A DNA stretch of 64,000 nucleotides, taken from Echinimonas agarilytica. GTDB taxonomy: Bacteria > Pseudomonadota > Gammaproteobacteria > Enterobacterales > Neiellaceae. The notes under the pieces were generated by a model. It did no database searches, had not been told where the DNA came from, and was given only the letters and a program-made list of their open reading frames with translations. Of this stretch, positions 10,136 through 20,142 are shown piece after piece. Positions within the stretch are counted from its first letter, which is position 1. Every line of letters starts with the position of its first letter. The position numbers and the translations under genes were made by a program. Where the stretch lies: positions 248,001 to 312,000 of the forward strand of contig NZ_JAMQGP010000003.1 of assembly GCF_023703465.1 (NCBI RefSeq). Direction: 5' to 3'.

Positions 10136-10141
10136 TATAAT
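10136..10141 (+). promoter_or_regulatory. Perfect -10 hexamer for the fmdB-aspS unit
   Basis: TATAAT lies 93 nt before the fmdB-like start in the divergent intergenic region and is preceded by TTGCG. No good -35 hexamer is visible at 16-18 nt, so the exact promoter is uncertain. Confidence 0.45.
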
Positions 10142-10233
10142 TCCCCGCCGTTACAGGGTGTACCTAAACATTGATGTTGCATGCGGCAATATCAAAACAC
10201 CCGAAGATCAGAAGATAGAGTTTTGAGGGTGTT

Positions 10234-10461
10234 ATGCCAATTTACGAATATCGTTGTGATGATTGCGATCACGAACTCGAAAAATTGCAAAAGATGAGTG
10301 ACGAGCCTTTAAAAGAATGCCCATCGTGTGGCTCACAAGGTTTGCGTAAACTGATCTCGGCGGCAGGCTTTAGGTTGTCGGGCAGTGGTTGGTATGAAAC
10401 CGACTTCAAAAGCGGAAACAAGAAAAACCTTGCCGGAGATTCAGGTAAGTCGTCAAACTAA
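10234..10461 (+). CDS. FmdB-family zinc-ribbon protein
   Basis: This is a 75-residue protein with two cysteine pairs, CDDC (residues 8-11) and CPSC (30-33), forming the FmdB/CxxC zinc ribbon that begins MPIYEYRCDDC. A flexible glycine/serine/lysine-rich tail follows GFRLSGSGWYETDFK. The family takes its name from a proposed regulator of formamidase, but in gammaproteobacteria it is nearly always found just upstream of aspS, as here, and its function there is unknown. A GAGGGTG ribosome-binding site is well placed. The 81-nt gap to aspS suggests cotranscription. Confidence 0.9.
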   Translation: MPIYEYRCDDCDHELEKLQKMSDEPLKECPSCGSQGLRKLISAAGFRLSGSGWYETDFKSGNKKNLAGDSGKSSN

Positions 10462-10542
10462 ATTTGTTCGGTTTGAATGCAGATCTAGTCAGTTTTTAAT
10501 TTCAGGCTTTACGGCGTGAAATCCAATATTTAAGGGAACAAC

Positions 10543-12321
10543 ATGCGCACAGTGTATTGCGGTCAGGTCAATCCTGAACAAGTCGATCAAACGGTTACTC
10601 TTTGTGGCTGGGTTAATAAGCGCCGAGATTTAGGGGGCCTTATCTTTGTTGATTTGCGCGACCGTGAAGGCATCGTTCAGGTTGTGTTTGATCCGGACAA
10701 CACTGAAGTATTTGAAGTGGCCAACTCATTGCGCAACGAATACTGTGTGCAGCTTGAAGGTGTGGTACGCGCTCGTCCAGAAAGCCAAGTCAATGCCCAA
10801 ATGGCGACAGGCGCAGTCGAACTGCTTGCAACCGGCCTTACCGTATTGAACGCCAGCGCACCATTGGCTCTCGACTTTAATCAAGAAAATAGCGAAGAGC
10901 AGCGTTTGAAGTACCGCTACTTAGACTTACGCCGCCCCATCATGAGCGACCGTATTAAGTTTCGCTCTAAAGTGACCAGTGCAGTGCGCCGTTTCCTTGA
11001 TGACAATGGATTTTTGGACATTGAAACTCCAATTTTAACCAAGGCGACGCCAGAGGGCGCGCGTGACTACTTGGTTCCAAGCCGCACACATAAAGGCAAA
11101 TTCTTTGCGTTACCACAGTCGCCACAATTGTTTAAGCAATTGTTGATGATGTCAGGCTTCGACCGCTATTACCAAATTGTGAAGTGTTTCCGCGACGAAG
11201 ATTTACGTGCTGATCGCCAGCCTGAATTTACTCAAATTGATATTGAAACGTCGTTCATGAGTTCTGTGCAGGTCATGCAAACCACTGAATCAATGATTCG
11301 AGATTTATTCAATCAATTACTGGACGTTGATTTGGGTGAATTCCCAACCATGCCTTATTCAGAAGCAATGAAGCGTTTTGGTTCAGATAAGCCTGATTTA
11401 CGAAATCCTCTAGAGCTGGTTGATGTAGACGATTTGCTCAAAGATGTAGAATTCAAGGTATTCTCTGGTCCTGCCAACGATGCGCAAGGCCGGGTAGCCG
11501 TATTGCGTATTCCTGGCGGCGCTAAACTCTCTCGCAAACAAATTGACGAGTATGGCAAATACGTTGGTGTGTATGGCGCGAAGGGCTTAGCGTGGATGAA
11601 AGTCAACAATGCGGCCGAAGGTGATGTGCAATCGCCTGTAGCAAAATTCCTCAATGAAGACGTTATTGCTGCGTTGATTGAGCGCACCGGCGCTCAAGAT
11701 ACCGATATTTTGTTATTCGGTGCCGACAACGCGACAGTCGTTGCCGAAGCGATGGGCGCATTGCGCCTCAAAGCCGGTGAAGACTTTGATTTAGTTGAAG
11801 ACTGTTGGAAACCGCTTTGGGTTGTTGATTTCCCAATGTTTGAAAAACACAACGGTGGCCTAACGGCGATTCACCATCCGTTTACAGCTCCGATTGGCGT
11901 CAGCGCCGAAGAGCTCGAAGCAAACCCAGAAACAGCATTGTCGGATGCTTACGACATGGTACTAAACGGTGTTGAGCTTGGCGGTGGTTCGGTCCGTATT
12001 CACGACCAAGATATGCAAAGTGCAGTGTTCCGCATTTTGGGTATTAGCGATGAAGAAGCGCGCGAAAAATTTGGTTTCTTGCTGGATGCTCTGAAATTCG
12101 GTGCGCCACCACATGCCGGACTCGCCTTTGGTTTAGATCGATTAATTATGCTGATGACAGGTGCCACGTCTATTCGCGATGTGATGGCGTTTCCTAAAAC
12201 CACAACAGCAGCTTGTCCGATGACAGAAGCTCCGGGATTAGCTAATCCTGCATCATTGGTTGAATTGGGTATTGAAGCCTATGCCGCCGATGAATCATCT
12301 TCTGAAAAATCAGCTGAGTAA
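10543..12321 (+). CDS. aspS: Aspartate--tRNA ligase
   Basis: This bacterial-type class II aminoacyl-tRNA synthetase has 592 residues. It has an N-terminal OB-fold anticodon domain ([26 protein letters not shown]) and class II motif 1 around residue 145 ([21 protein letters not shown]). Motif 2 is [20 protein letters not shown], a GAD insertion domain follows, and motif 3 is [15 protein letters not shown] near the C-terminus. It is the expected length for the bacterial (non-archaeal) form. The AAGGGA site is 7 nt before the ATG. nudB begins 5 nt after its stop. Confidence 0.98.
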   Translation: MRTVYCGQVNPEQVDQTVTLCGWVNKRRDLGGLIFVDLRDREGIVQVVFDPDNTEVFEVANSLRNEYCVQLEGVVRARPESQVNAQMATGAVELLATGLTVLNASAPLALDFNQENSEEQRLKYRYLDLRRPIMSDRIKFRSKVTSAVRRFLDDNGFLDIETPILTKATPEGARDYLVPSRTHKGKFFALPQSPQLFKQLLMMSGFDRYYQIVKCFRDEDLRADRQPEFTQIDIETSFMSSVQVMQTTESMIRDLFNQLLDVDLGEFPTMPYSEAMKRFGSDKPDLRNPLELVDVDDLLKDVEFKVFSGPANDAQGRVAVLRIPGGAKLSRKQIDEYGKYVGVYGAKGLAWMKVNNAAEGDVQSPVAKFLNEDVIAALIERTGAQDTDILLFGADNATVVAEAMGALRLKAGEDFDLVEDCWKPLWVVDFPMFEKHNGGLTAIHHPFTAPIGVSAEELEANPETALSDAYDMVLNGVELGGGSVRIHDQDMQSAVFRILGISDEEAREKFGFLLDALKFGAPPHAGLAFGLDRLIMLMTGATSIRDVMAFPKTTTAACPMTEAPGLANPASLVELGIEAYAADESSSEKSAE

Positions 12322-12326
12322 TATTG

Positions 12327-12761
12327 ATGCTGAAGCGTCCAGTTTCGGTGCTGGTGGTTATCATCACTGAAACTGGCGACGCTGCGATCATGCAGCGAGC
12401 GGACGACGACCAATTTTGGCAGTCGGTCACCGGAAGTGTCGAATCAGGGGAAGACATAGAAAGTGCAGCGATTCGAGAGCTTGCTGAAGAAACCGGGCTG
12501 ACCCCCAAAATGGGACGCTGGATCAATATGAATCATAGCGTTTGTTATACAATTCGCCCTCAGTGGAGGCACCGTTACCCCAGCGGTGTTGTCACCAATA
12601 CAGAGCACTGGTTCGCATTGGTTTTACCCAAGACTGTTCCTTTGAAGCTCGCACCACTTGAACACCTCGATTACCGTTGGTTGACCGCGTCTCAAGCACA
12701 AAGCCAGTGCAGTTCGGCAAGCAACGCAAAAGCAATACAAAGATTACTCGACAGCATGTGA
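12327..12761 (+). CDS. nudB: Dihydroneopterin triphosphate diphosphatase
   Basis: This Nudix hydrolase removes pyrophosphate from dihydroneopterin triphosphate in folate synthesis. The protein has about 144 residues with a complete Nudix box, from GSVESGE to REL-x-EETGL (about residues 38-60). Family-specific flanks include RPVSVLVVI at the N-terminus, FWQSVTGSVE, WRHRYPSGVVTNTEHWF and LEHLDYRWL, all matching NudB. The ATG at 12327 is preferred; an in-frame TTG directly before it (12324) is an alternative start. It sits between aspS and yebC, a conserved gammaproteobacterial order. Confidence 0.93.
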   Translation: MLKRPVSVLVVIITETGDAAIMQRADDDQFWQSVTGSVESGEDIESAAIRELAEETGLTPKMGRWINMNHSVCYTIRPQWRHRYPSGVVTNTEHWFALVLPKTVPLKLAPLEHLDYRWLTASQAQSQCSSASNAKAIQRLLDSM

Positions 12762-12790
12762 TAACAGCACACGAGTCAAGGGAGTAGATT

Positions 12791-13537
12791 ATGGCTGGCC
12801 ACAGTAAATGGGCAAATATCAAACATCGCAAAGCCGCGCAAGATGCTAAACGCGGTAAGCTCTTCACCAAACTCATTCGCGAATTAACGGTCGCCTCAAG
12901 AGAGGGGGGGTCGGATGCCGACGCAAACCCTCGGCTGCGCGCAGCAATCGACAAAGCACTGTCGAATAATATGACCCGAGACACTGTAGAGCGCGCAGTA
13001 AAACGCGGTGCAGGCGAGCTAGATGGCCAAGAACTTGAAACGATTATTTACGAAGGTTATGGCCCCGGCGGCACCGCAGTCATGGTTGAAACCATGACTG
13101 ATAATCGCAATCGAACGGTCAGCACTGTGCGCTCAGCATTTACCAAATCAGGAGGCAACCTTGGCACAGATGGTTCGGTTTCATACCTGTTTACCAAGCA
13201 AGGGCTCATTAGTTACGACGTTGGCATTGATGAAGACACGTTGACTGATGCCGCATTGGAAGCGGGAGCCGAAGATATTGTTGAGCATGACGATGGCACC
13301 TTTGATGTAATCACCACGCCTGAGACGTTTGGTGAAGTCAAAGACGCACTTGATGCCGCAGGTTTAGCGTCCGTAAATGCTGAAGTAACCCAAGTACCAT
13401 CGACCAAAGCTGAATTGGATTTAGACACAGCAACTAAATTTATGCGTTTGATTGACACGTTAGAAGATGATGATGACGTGCAAGAGGTTTATCACAATGG
13501 TGATATTTCAGACGATGTTATGGCCCAATTAGGATAA
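12791..13537 (+). CDS. yebC: YebC/PmpR-family regulatory protein
   Basis: This is a 248-residue protein of the YebC/PmpR/TACO1 family. The start, [20 protein letters not shown], and the [10 protein letters not shown] and [12 protein letters not shown]-type segments are diagnostic. The family was first described as transcription regulators and more recently linked to translation of difficult (proline-rich) stretches, so the cellular role here should be left open. The C-terminus is strongly acidic ([12 protein letters not shown]). The gene has a strong AAGGGAG site and is followed 5 nt later by ruvC, the usual arrangement. Confidence 0.96.
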   Translation: MAGHSKWANIKHRKAAQDAKRGKLFTKLIRELTVASREGGSDADANPRLRAAIDKALSNNMTRDTVERAVKRGAGELDGQELETIIYEGYGPGGTAVMVETMTDNRNRTVSTVRSAFTKSGGNLGTDGSVSYLFTKQGLISYDVGIDEDTLTDAALEAGAEDIVEHDDGTFDVITTPETFGEVKDALDAAGLASVNAEVTQVPSTKAELDLDTATKFMRLIDTLEDDDDVQEVYHNGDISDDVMAQLG

Positions 13538-13542
13538 CCGCA

Positions 13543-14064
13543 TTGGCAATTATTTTAGGGATTGATCCCGGTTCAAGAATTACCGGTTACGGTGTCATAC
13601 GCGCCCAAGGTAGGCAGCTGGATTATATTGGCAGTGGATGCATTCGAGTTGCCGAAGCGAGCTTGGCAGAGAAGCTACGGCAAATCCACGATGGTGTGCG
13701 TGAACTGGTGATTCAATTTCAGCCCGAAGAGTTTGCGATAGAACGTGTTTTTATGTCGAAGAATGCTGATTCTGCACTCAAACTGGGGCAAGCTCGGGGC
13801 GCAGCGATTGTTGCTGCGGCCTGCCAAGGTCTACCCGTGGCGGAATATGCCGCCCGAGAAATTAAGCAGGCAGTTGTGGGGAGCGGGGCAGCAGACAAAG
13901 CACAAATGCAATCCATGGTGACTCATATCTTAAAGCTCAATGCCACGCCTCAAGCGGATGCGGCAGATGCGCTTGGAGTAGCTCTTTGTCATGCGCATAC
14001 ACGCCAAAGCCTCATTGCTATGGCAGGAAAAACGACCGGCACCACCCGCGGTCGATGGCGATAA
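13543..14064 (+). CDS. ruvC: Holliday junction resolvase RuvC
   Basis: This is the 173-residue endonuclease that cuts Holliday junctions moved by RuvAB. The RNase H fold begins [16 protein letters not shown], with the first catalytic Asp at residue 7. It continues with FAIERVF (catalytic Glu), and the late acidic pair lies in [14 protein letters not shown]. The start is a TTG with AGGA 8 nt upstream; no ATG fits the family's N-terminus. It is followed by ruvA after 105 nt containing a T-rich stretch but no convincing terminator hairpin. Confidence 0.96.
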   Translation: MAIILGIDPGSRITGYGVIRAQGRQLDYIGSGCIRVAEASLAEKLRQIHDGVRELVIQFQPEEFAIERVFMSKNADSALKLGQARGAAIVAAACQGLPVAEYAAREIKQAVVGSGAADKAQMQSMVTHILKLNATPQADAADALGVALCHAHTRQSLIAMAGKTTGTTRGRWR

Positions 14065-14169
14065 ACCTCCTTTACTCCTCAGAATACTGTTTTTTTTTAC
14101 AGTGGTAATGCGCTCGTTTACTTTCTTGTGTTACTCTTCAACAAATTATTTGAGTTGTGGAAATAACAC

Positions 14170-14781
14170 GTGATTGGACGTCTACGAGGTGAAGTTGCCG
14201 ATAAGCAGCCGCCAGAGGTACTGCTGGAGGTTGGGGGCGTTGGCTACGAAGTTCAAATGCCAATGAGCAGTTTTTATAACTTACCTGAAATAGGTCAGCA
14301 AGCCACTATATACACCCATTTTGTGGTTCGAGAAGATGCCCAATTGTTGTTTGGCTTTGGCTCTAAGTCGGAACGCGCCTTATTTCGACAATTAATCAAA
14401 ACCAATGGTGTAGGGCCTAAATTGGGCTTGGCTATTTTGAGCGGAATGACAGCAGAGCAATTTGTACGCTGTGTAAACCTAGACGATGTAACATCGTTGA
14501 CCAAGCTCCCAGGCATTGGTAAAAAAACCGCCGAACGCCTTTTGATTGAAATGCGTGACAAACTCAAAGATTGGTCCGGAGATGAGACACAAGACTTTGA
14601 ACTCACCGCGCCAAATAAAGATATTCAAGCACCAGAGCTCGACGCTAAAACAGATGCAATTAGTGCGCTTGAAGCATTGGGTTACAAACATGCACAAGCT
14701 AAACAAGCCGTTTCAAAAATTGCTCAAGCTGATATGAGCTCTGAAACGCTGATTCGCGAAGCTCTTAAATCGATGATGTAA
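14170..14781 (+). CDS. ruvA: Holliday junction DNA helicase subunit RuvA
   Basis: RuvA binds the four-way junction and loads the RuvB motor. The 203-residue protein starts at a GTG ([28 protein letters not shown], the OB-fold domain I). It has two helix-hairpin-helix motifs in domain II ([16 protein letters not shown] and [19 protein letters not shown]). Domain III near the C-terminus contacts RuvB ([19 protein letters not shown]). The family-typical start and the gene order ruvC-ruvA-ruvB make the call firm. Confidence 0.97.
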   Translation: MIGRLRGEVADKQPPEVLLEVGGVGYEVQMPMSSFYNLPEIGQQATIYTHFVVREDAQLLFGFGSKSERALFRQLIKTNGVGPKLGLAILSGMTAEQFVRCVNLDDVTSLTKLPGIGKKTAERLLIEMRDKLKDWSGDETQDFELTAPNKDIQAPELDAKTDAISALEALGYKHAQAKQAVSKIAQADMSSETLIREALKSMM

Positions 14782-14814
14782 TCAAGTAATGGCGATGATA
14801 CAAAGGATGATTCC

Positions 14815-15825
14815 ATGATTGAAGCCGATCGTTTAATTCAAGCGGATGCGACGCGAGAAGATGACGTCATAGAGCGCGCCATTCGGCCTAAAACGTTGGC
14901 CGACTATGAAGGGCAGCCTCATGTAAGCGAGCAAATGAGCATTTTTATTGAAGCGGCTCGTAAACGCAGCGACGCGCTCGATCATTTGCTTATTTTTGGC
15001 CCTCCAGGGTTGGGTAAAACCACGTTGGCACATATTGTTGCCAATGAAATGGGCGTGAATATGCGTCAAACGTCCGGCCCCGTATTAGAAAAAGCGGGCG
15101 ACCTTGCAGCCATGCTGACAAACCTAGAGCCCAATGACGTCCTATTCATTGACGAAATTCACCGCTTAAATCCTGCGGTTGAAGAAGTGCTTTATCCAGC
15201 AATGGAAGATTATCAGCTCGACATCATGATTGGTGAAGGGCCAGCAGCTCGCTCTATCAAGCTTGATTTGCCGCCTTTTACGCTCATTGGTGCAACCACA
15301 AGGGCTGGTTCTCTTACATCCCCGTTACGAGATCGCTTTGGGATTGTGCAGCGTCTTGAATTTTATAGTGACAAAGACTTAACCCGAATTGTTGGGCGTT
15401 CTGCTCAGTATCTGAACATGAACTTGTCGGATACGGGCTCGGAAGAAATTGCTCGTCGCTCAAGAGGGACGCCACGTATTGCAAACCGCTTATTGCGACG
15501 CGTGCGTGACTATGCTGATGTACGAAATGACGGGCAGGCCGATCATGATACCGCCAACAAAGCGTTAGATTTATTAGATGTCGACCCAAGGGGGTTTGAT
15601 CTGATGGATCGAAAACTCATGCTTGCGATTATCGATAAGTTTGATGGTGGACCCGTGGGGCTAGATAACGTTGCGGCTGCGATTGGTGAAGAGCGAGAAA
15701 CCATCGAAGATGTATTAGAGCCATTTTTAATCCAGCAAGGGTTTATTCAGCGCACTCCTCGGGGGCGAATCGCAACCGAAAGGGCGTTTTTACATTTCTC
15801 ACGTACCATGCCTACGTCGAATTAA
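14815..15825 (+). CDS. ruvB: Holliday junction branch migration ATPase RuvB
   Basis: RuvB is the hexameric AAA+ motor of the RuvABC resolvasome. The 336-residue protein has [12 protein letters not shown] at the start of the ATPase, Walker [12 protein letters not shown] (about residue 62), Walker [10 protein letters not shown] (about 113), the presensor hairpin and sensor 1 IGATTRAG. Sensor 2 arginines are in [20 protein letters not shown], and a C-terminal winged helix ends in QRTPRGR. AAAGGA precedes the ATG at 9 nt. It ends the ruv cluster. Confidence 0.98.
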   Translation: MIEADRLIQADATREDDVIERAIRPKTLADYEGQPHVSEQMSIFIEAARKRSDALDHLLIFGPPGLGKTTLAHIVANEMGVNMRQTSGPVLEKAGDLAAMLTNLEPNDVLFIDEIHRLNPAVEEVLYPAMEDYQLDIMIGEGPAARSIKLDLPPFTLIGATTRAGSLTSPLRDRFGIVQRLEFYSDKDLTRIVGRSAQYLNMNLSDTGSEEIARRSRGTPRIANRLLRRVRDYADVRNDGQADHDTANKALDLLDVDPRGFDLMDRKLMLAIIDKFDGGPVGLDNVAAAIGEERETIEDVLEPFLIQQGFIQRTPRGRIATERAFLHFSRTMPTSN

Positions 15826-15844
15826 TCTTAAGCAAATTTCAAGC

Positions 15845-15871
15845 AAAAAAAAGCCCGCGTAATACGCGGGC
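15845..15871 (-). terminator. GC-rich terminator, U-run on the minus strand
   Basis: GCCCGCGT and ACGCGGGC form an 8-bp stem around AAT. The eight A residues just before it on the plus strand give a U-tract only for minus-strand RNA; the plus strand continues with CAAAATC. It may still act weakly on ruvB transcripts. Confidence 0.75.
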
Positions 15872-15996
15872 AAAATCTTATGCTTCAGGAAAGAAAATAA
15901 ATTCAGGGAACTACAAATTCTTGAGATGAATAGGCTCTAGCAAAACCTATTCATCGTAAAAATTGTTGAAAACGAACGGTCATGCCGCTTTCGATG
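15845..15996 (-). ncRNA. Candidate minus-strand small RNA
   Basis: The 490-bp space between ruvB and ybgC has no convincing coding frame but shows an ordered set of RNA signals on the minus strand. These are a sigma-70-like promoter at 16003-16031, a 10-bp perfect hairpin at 15925-15955, and a strong GC-rich terminator at 15853-15871 followed by eight U residues. The predicted transcript is about 150 nt. The terminator orientation is what makes this notable, since no minus-strand gene exists for it to serve. The hairpin could instead simply end ruvB transcription. No known family was recognised. Confidence 0.35.
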
Positions 15997-16002
15997 AGGT
16001 GC

Positions 16003-16031
16003 ATACTAATGTGAGGGATATCGCGTTACAA
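16003..16031 (-). promoter_or_regulatory. Candidate promoter for the small RNA
   Basis: On the minus strand TTGTAA (16026-16031) and TAGTAT (16003-16008) are spaced by 17 nt. Each hexamer matches four of six consensus bases. Start expected near 15996. Confidence 0.35.
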
Positions 16032-16269
16032 ACTAGATTTTCTTTGCTTTTTGATTAGAAAAACTAATGCTTTCAGGATTATTTTGATAGTGTGAATAAT
16101 TTATTAAAATGCACCAGTATCGTTATCTTCTGTGATTGAATAAATCGAATAGATTTAGTGAATAACTACTCAATAATAAGTTTATTTCATTCATAACCAT
16201 TCATTCGGAAGCGAACTGGCCTAGCATTCGATGAGGTGAGTTAAATTTATATGAAACTTTCTGTATCAT

Positions 16270-16298
16270 TTGACGCTCTTATAAAGAGTGCATAGAAC
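16270..16298 (+). promoter_or_regulatory. Candidate promoter of the ybgC-tol-pal operon
   Basis: TTGACG (16270-16275) and TAGAAC (16293-16298) are 17 nt apart and end 18 nt before the ybgC start. It is the best sigma-70 match in the intergenic region upstream of the Tol-Pal operon. Confidence 0.45.
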
Positions 16299-16315
16299 AT
16301 CAATCAGGGACATTT

Positions 16316-16735
16316 GTGACAACGGAATTACTATCTTTTGAATGGCCGATACGAGTGTATTACGAAGATACCGATGCGGGGGGGGTCGTGTTTTATGCTA
16401 ATTACCTCAAATTTATGGAGCGGGCTCGCACCGAGTGGCTCCGACAAATGGGTATTGAGCAAGATCTGTTTCTGACTCAAGGTATTGCCTTTATGGTGCG
16501 GCGTACAGAGGTTGATTATCGCGCTCCAGCAGTCTTCAATGACGAGCTCATTGTTGTGAGTCAAATTGTTCAAAAAAAACGCGCCAGCTTAATCTTCCAA
16601 CAAACAATTCAGCGTAAAAATGAAGTTAGCGCAATCGTGACTGGTCAAGTGACGATTGCGTGTGTAGATTTAGAGCGCGGAAAACCTATTGCTATACCCA
16701 AATCTATCATGGAGGTGCTGGCACGTGTCGGCTGA
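16316..16735 (+). CDS. ybgC: Tol-Pal system acyl-CoA thioesterase YbgC
   Basis: This is a 139-residue hot-dog-fold thioesterase. It has the 4-hydroxybenzoyl-CoA-thioesterase-like motif [26 protein letters not shown] at residues 12-37, with the catalytic Asp in EDTDAGG. YbgC cleaves short acyl-CoA or acyl-ACP and is associated with phospholipid synthesis enzymes at the inner membrane. The start is a GTG with AGGGA upstream. It is the first gene of the conserved ybgC-tolQRAB-pal-cpoB operon and overlaps tolQ by 11 nt. Confidence 0.94.
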   Translation: MTTELLSFEWPIRVYYEDTDAGGVVFYANYLKFMERARTEWLRQMGIEQDLFLTQGIAFMVRRTEVDYRAPAVFNDELIVVSQIVQKKRASLIFQQTIQRKNEVSAIVTGQVTIACVDLERGKPIAIPKSIMEVLARVG

Positions 16736-17414
16736 AATTTCTATATTCGGGCTTTTCTTAGAAGCCAGCGTTCTTGTTCAGCTTGTAATGCTGACATTGC
16801 TCGGTCTTTCGGTTGTGTCGTGGGCCATGATTTTTCAGCGCAGTCGTATTTATCAGGTGGCACAAACTCGGTTGGGCAAGTTTGAAGACAAATTTTGGTC
16901 GGGTTTAGATCTCAATCGTCTTTATCAAGAGGTTAACTCTCGTTCCGATGTTGTTGGGCTCGAGAAGATTTTTCAATCTGGATTTAAAGAATTTGTAAAG
17001 TTACGCCGTGTTTCACAACGAGATGCAGGCCAAGCGCTGGAAGGCACTCGCAGAGCCATGCGTGTTGCATTATCACGTGAAGTCGACAAGCTTGAGGTCC
17101 ATCTTCCATTTTTGGCAACAGTGGGATCTACGAGCCCTTACATCGGATTATTTGGAACAGTGTGGGGCATCATGAACGCCTTTATCGCACTGGGCGCAGT
17201 TCAGCAGGCAACGTTGCAAATGGTCGCCCCAGGGATTGCCGAAGCACTGATTGCAACAGCCATGGGGCTGTTTGCTGCTATTCCCGCGGTGATTGCATAT
17301 AACCGCTTTTCAACGCGTGTTGAAAAACTCGAAAATGCATACATTAACTTTGCCGATGAGTTTCTTTCTATCCTCCAGCGTCAAACTGTTGGAGATGAGG
17401 CCAAAGAGTCTTAA
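16725..17414 (+). CDS. tolQ: Tol-Pal system inner-membrane protein TolQ
   Basis: TolQ is the proton-channel protein of the Tol motor that keeps the outer membrane constricted at division. From the GTG at 16725 the protein has 229 residues (E. coli 230). The GTG has GGAGG 9 nt before it. There is one N-terminal membrane segment ([23 protein letters not shown]) and a cytoplasmic loop. Two further membrane segments follow, around [21 protein letters not shown] and [23 protein letters not shown], the MotA/ExbB-like pore helices. The longer upstream frame lies inside ybgC and is not used. Confidence 0.95.
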   Translation: MSAEISIFGLFLEASVLVQLVMLTLLGLSVVSWAMIFQRSRIYQVAQTRLGKFEDKFWSGLDLNRLYQEVNSRSDVVGLEKIFQSGFKEFVKLRRVSQRDAGQALEGTRRAMRVALSREVDKLEVHLPFLATVGSTSPYIGLFGTVWGIMNAFIALGAVQQATLQMVAPGIAEALIATAMGLFAAIPAVIAYNRFSTRVEKLENAYINFADEFLSILQRQTVGDEAKES

Positions 17415-17416
17415 TT

Positions 17417-17839
17417 ATGTCGTTTGAGCGTAAGCGCCGCAAAAAAGTTGCTGAGATCAATGTGGTTCCATACATTGATGTGATGCTGGTGTTGCTGATC
17501 ATCTTTATGGTGACTGCTCCCCTAATTACTCAAGGGGTGAATGTTGAGCTGCCGCAGGCAGAAGCTGAACCGTTGCCCACCGATACCAAACCGCCTTTGA
17601 TTGCATCGGTTGATATTGATGGCAATTATTTTCTAACAGTGGGTGATGAACAAGAAACTCCGCTAGAAGTCGATGAGCTTGCAGAATTAGTGGCGGCTCA
17701 CCTTCAACTTGAACCTGAAACACCCGTCGTGGTGAAAGGCGACCGTCGTGTGCCTTATGAAACGGTCATCGATTTGATGGTGGTTTTACAAAAAGCGGGC
17801 GTACCTTCGGTAGGTTTGATGACTGATGATAGTGAGTAG
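17417..17839 (+). CDS. tolR: Tol-Pal system protein TolR
   Basis: TolR is the ExbD-like partner of TolQ. The protein has 140 residues, with a short cytoplasmic start (MSFERKRRKKVAEINVVPYIDVMLVLLIIFMVTAPLI) running into the single membrane helix. The critical proton-path Asp is in the YIDVMLVLLIIF segment (about residue 21). The rest is periplasmic and ends in a QKAGVPSVGLMT segment typical of the family. It begins 2 nt after the tolQ stop, so translation is coupled. Confidence 0.95.
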   Translation: MSFERKRRKKVAEINVVPYIDVMLVLLIIFMVTAPLITQGVNVELPQAEAEPLPTDTKPPLIASVDIDGNYFLTVGDEQETPLEVDELAELVAAHLQLEPETPVVVKGDRRVPYETVIDLMVVLQKAGVPSVGLMTDDSE

Positions 17840-17851
17840 ATGTAGGAAGCT

Positions 17852-18754
17852 GTGGTGAAATCAGGCTCAATGCGCATTTATATAATTATTTCTGTGGTTG
17901 TTCATGTGGCAGCCATTGCTTTGTTGTCGCTCAATATGGCGGCCACCCCTAAACCTCCCAAGCAAAACAAACCTCAAGGTCAGCCTATCAAAGCGGTAGC
18001 CGTGAATCAAAGTGCGGTTGCTGAACAGGTTGAAAAACTTAAACAAGCGAAAGAAGACAAACGTCTCGCTGAGAAGAAGCGGCTTGAGGACTTGGAACGT
18101 AAGCTCAAAGAAGCGGAAAATAAGCGCAAAGCTGAAGAAAGTCGTCTTCGAAAACTTGAAGCAGAGCGTAAGCAAAAAATTGAAGAAAAGAAAAAGGCTG
18201 ATGCAGCAGCCAAAAAGGCCAAACAGCAGCAGAAAGTAGAGGCAGAGAAAGCTAGAAAAGCTGAAGCCGAGCGCAAGAAACGCGAAGCCGAAAAGAAAAA
18301 GGCCGACGAAGCCGCTGCCGCCAAAAAGAGAAAAGAAGAGGCAGAGCGTAAGCGAAAAGAAGAAGCTAGAAAACGCAAAGAACAAGAAGCGCGTGAGCAA
18401 GCAGAGCTTGAGCGAATGATGGAAGATGAATTGAATGCCGAAAACCAAAAAATTGGAGAGCAACGTCAAGCTCAAATTTTGTCAGAAATGGACAAATATA
18501 CAGCGCTCATTCGTGCCACGGTGCAGCGGCACTGGTTGGTTGATGACAGTATGGCTGGCCAGCAGTGCCAATTGAATATCAAACTTGCAAGTAATGGATT
18601 TGTCATTTCCGTTGATAACGGGGTGGGCAATAGACTTGTCTGCTCTTCGGCGCGCAATGCCGTCCTTAAAGCTGGCACCATGCCAATGTCTGCCGATCCC
18701 GAAGTAAACCAAAAAATGCGAAATATTAAATTGACCATGGAGCCAAATCTCTAA
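17852..18754 (+). CDS. tolA: Cell envelope integrity protein TolA
   Basis: TolA is the periplasm-spanning arm linking TolQR to TolB-Pal. The 300-residue protein has an N-terminal membrane helix ([19 protein letters not shown]) and a long Lys/Glu/Ala-rich helical domain II (about residues 50-200, many KKAEAERK-type repeats). The globular domain III includes [16 protein letters not shown]. The start could be GTG 17852 or the next GTG; AGGA is about 5 nt before. The low-complexity middle produces long open frames on the opposite strand, which were not called. The stop overlaps the tolB start by one base. Confidence 0.93.
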   Translation: MVKSGSMRIYIIISVVVHVAAIALLSLNMAATPKPPKQNKPQGQPIKAVAVNQSAVAEQVEKLKQAKEDKRLAEKKRLEDLERKLKEAENKRKAEESRLRKLEAERKQKIEEKKKADAAAKKAKQQQKVEAEKARKAEAERKKREAEKKKADEAAAAKKRKEEAERKRKEEARKRKEQEAREQAELERMMEDELNAENQKIGEQRQAQILSEMDKYTALIRATVQRHWLVDDSMAGQQCQLNIKLASNGFVISVDNGVGNRLVCSSARNAVLKAGTMPMSADPEVNQKMRNIKLTMEPNL

Positions 18755-20106
18755 TGAGTAAGTTGTTACGAACCTTAATCGCTGCCACGCTAGTGCTATT
18801 GGCTATCCCAGCGAAAGCTGCTTTGGAAATTGTGATTACTGAAGGAATTGATAGCGCGCGTCCAATTGCTATTGTTCCATTTAGCTACCAAGGCCAACCG
18901 CAGTTACCGCAAGATATTGCTTCGGTTGTTTCTTCGGATTTACGTCGCAGCGGTAAATTCAACCCGATCGCTGTGCAAGCGATGCCCGAGAGGCCTTCGC
19001 AAGCAGGCCAGGTTAACTTTGATAAATGGGCGACGTTGGGCGTTGAAGCCATTGTCACAGGCAACGTTACATATATTGGTGACGACAGATATCAGGTTAG
19101 CTTTGAGCTGTTGGACGTACTTCAAGGGCAAATGTCTAAGGGAGATGTGGCTATCTCTGCCGACGGCGCTGTCATTTCAAGCCAATCATTTATCTTGGAT
19201 GGTCGTCGTACTGTCGTGACGGGTAAACAGATGCGTCAATACGGTCATCGTATTAGCGATATCGTATACGAGCGGCTCACCGGCGAACGCGGTGCGTTCT
19301 TAACTCGAATTGCTTATGTTGTGGTGCAAAATGATCAGAGCCACCCTTATCAGCTGATGGTTGCCGATTACGACGGTTACAATGAATTAAACCTGCTACG
19401 CTCTAAAAAGCCTCTGATGTCACCGGCTTGGTCTCCTGATGGGCGCAAACTTGCCTATGTGTCGTTTGAAAAACACAAAGCGCAAATTTATATTCAGGAC
19501 TTATACACGAGTGAACGCACACTGCTTACTGATTTTGAAGGTATTAATGGTGCTCCTCGCTGGTCGCCAGATGGTAAGAAAATGGCCGTTGTGTTATCAA
19601 AAGATGGCAACCCTGATGTCTATGTTATTGATATTGAAACGAGGGCGGTAAAACGCGTTACAAGAAGTCGTAGCATCGATACAGAACCAAATTGGACCCC
19701 TGATGGTGGCAGCCTTGTGTTCACTTCTGAACGGGGTGGCAATGCTCAGCTTTATCGAGTAGAGTTAGCCTCAGGTAAGATAAAAAGGCTTACTTTTGAG
19801 GGCGATATGAACCTGGGTGGTTCAGTCAGTCCTGATGGTAAGCAAATGATTTTGGTGAATCGCACGCGCGGCAATTATCATATTGCACGGCAGGACCTGC
19901 AGACGGGTACTTTACAAGTGCTGACAGGGACTCGACTGGACGAATCACCGAGCATTGCGCCCAATGGCGGAATGATTATTTATAGCACCGTGCATGGAAA
20001 TAAACAGGCCTTGGCACTGGTCTCAATGGACGGTCGTTTTAAAGCACGACTCCCTGCGGTAAACGGTCAGGTTAAAGCGCCTGCTTGGTCTCCGTTTTTG
20101 CAGTAA
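18754..20106 (+). CDS. tolB: Tol-Pal system periplasmic protein TolB
   Basis: This periplasmic protein binds Pal and TolA. The 450-residue protein has a Sec signal peptide ([19 protein letters not shown]) and an N-terminal alpha/beta domain ([12 protein letters not shown]). The six-bladed beta-propeller has repeated PxWSPDGKK-type strands ([45 protein letters not shown]). Length and order fit the family. The ATG overlaps the tolA stop (TAATG), showing translational coupling. Confidence 0.97.
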   Translation: MSKLLRTLIAATLVLLAIPAKAALEIVITEGIDSARPIAIVPFSYQGQPQLPQDIASVVSSDLRRSGKFNPIAVQAMPERPSQAGQVNFDKWATLGVEAIVTGNVTYIGDDRYQVSFELLDVLQGQMSKGDVAISADGAVISSQSFILDGRRTVVTGKQMRQYGHRISDIVYERLTGERGAFLTRIAYVVVQNDQSHPYQLMVADYDGYNELNLLRSKKPLMSPAWSPDGRKLAYVSFEKHKAQIYIQDLYTSERTLLTDFEGINGAPRWSPDGKKMAVVLSKDGNPDVYVIDIETRAVKRVTRSRSIDTEPNWTPDGGSLVFTSERGGNAQLYRVELASGKIKRLTFEGDMNLGGSVSPDGKQMILVNRTRGNYHIARQDLQTGTLQVLTGTRLDESPSIAPNGGMIIYSTVHGNKQALALVSMDGRFKARLPAVNGQVKAPAWSPFLQ

Positions 20107-20142
20107 GTATAAATAATTAACTTAGATAAAAGGAAACTGTCA

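Noticed and set aside
17867-18475. Long Phe/Leu-rich open frame antisense to tolA
   Set aside because: It is the complement of the Lys/Glu/Ala-rich TolA domain II; low complexity, no ribosome-binding site, and tolA is certain.
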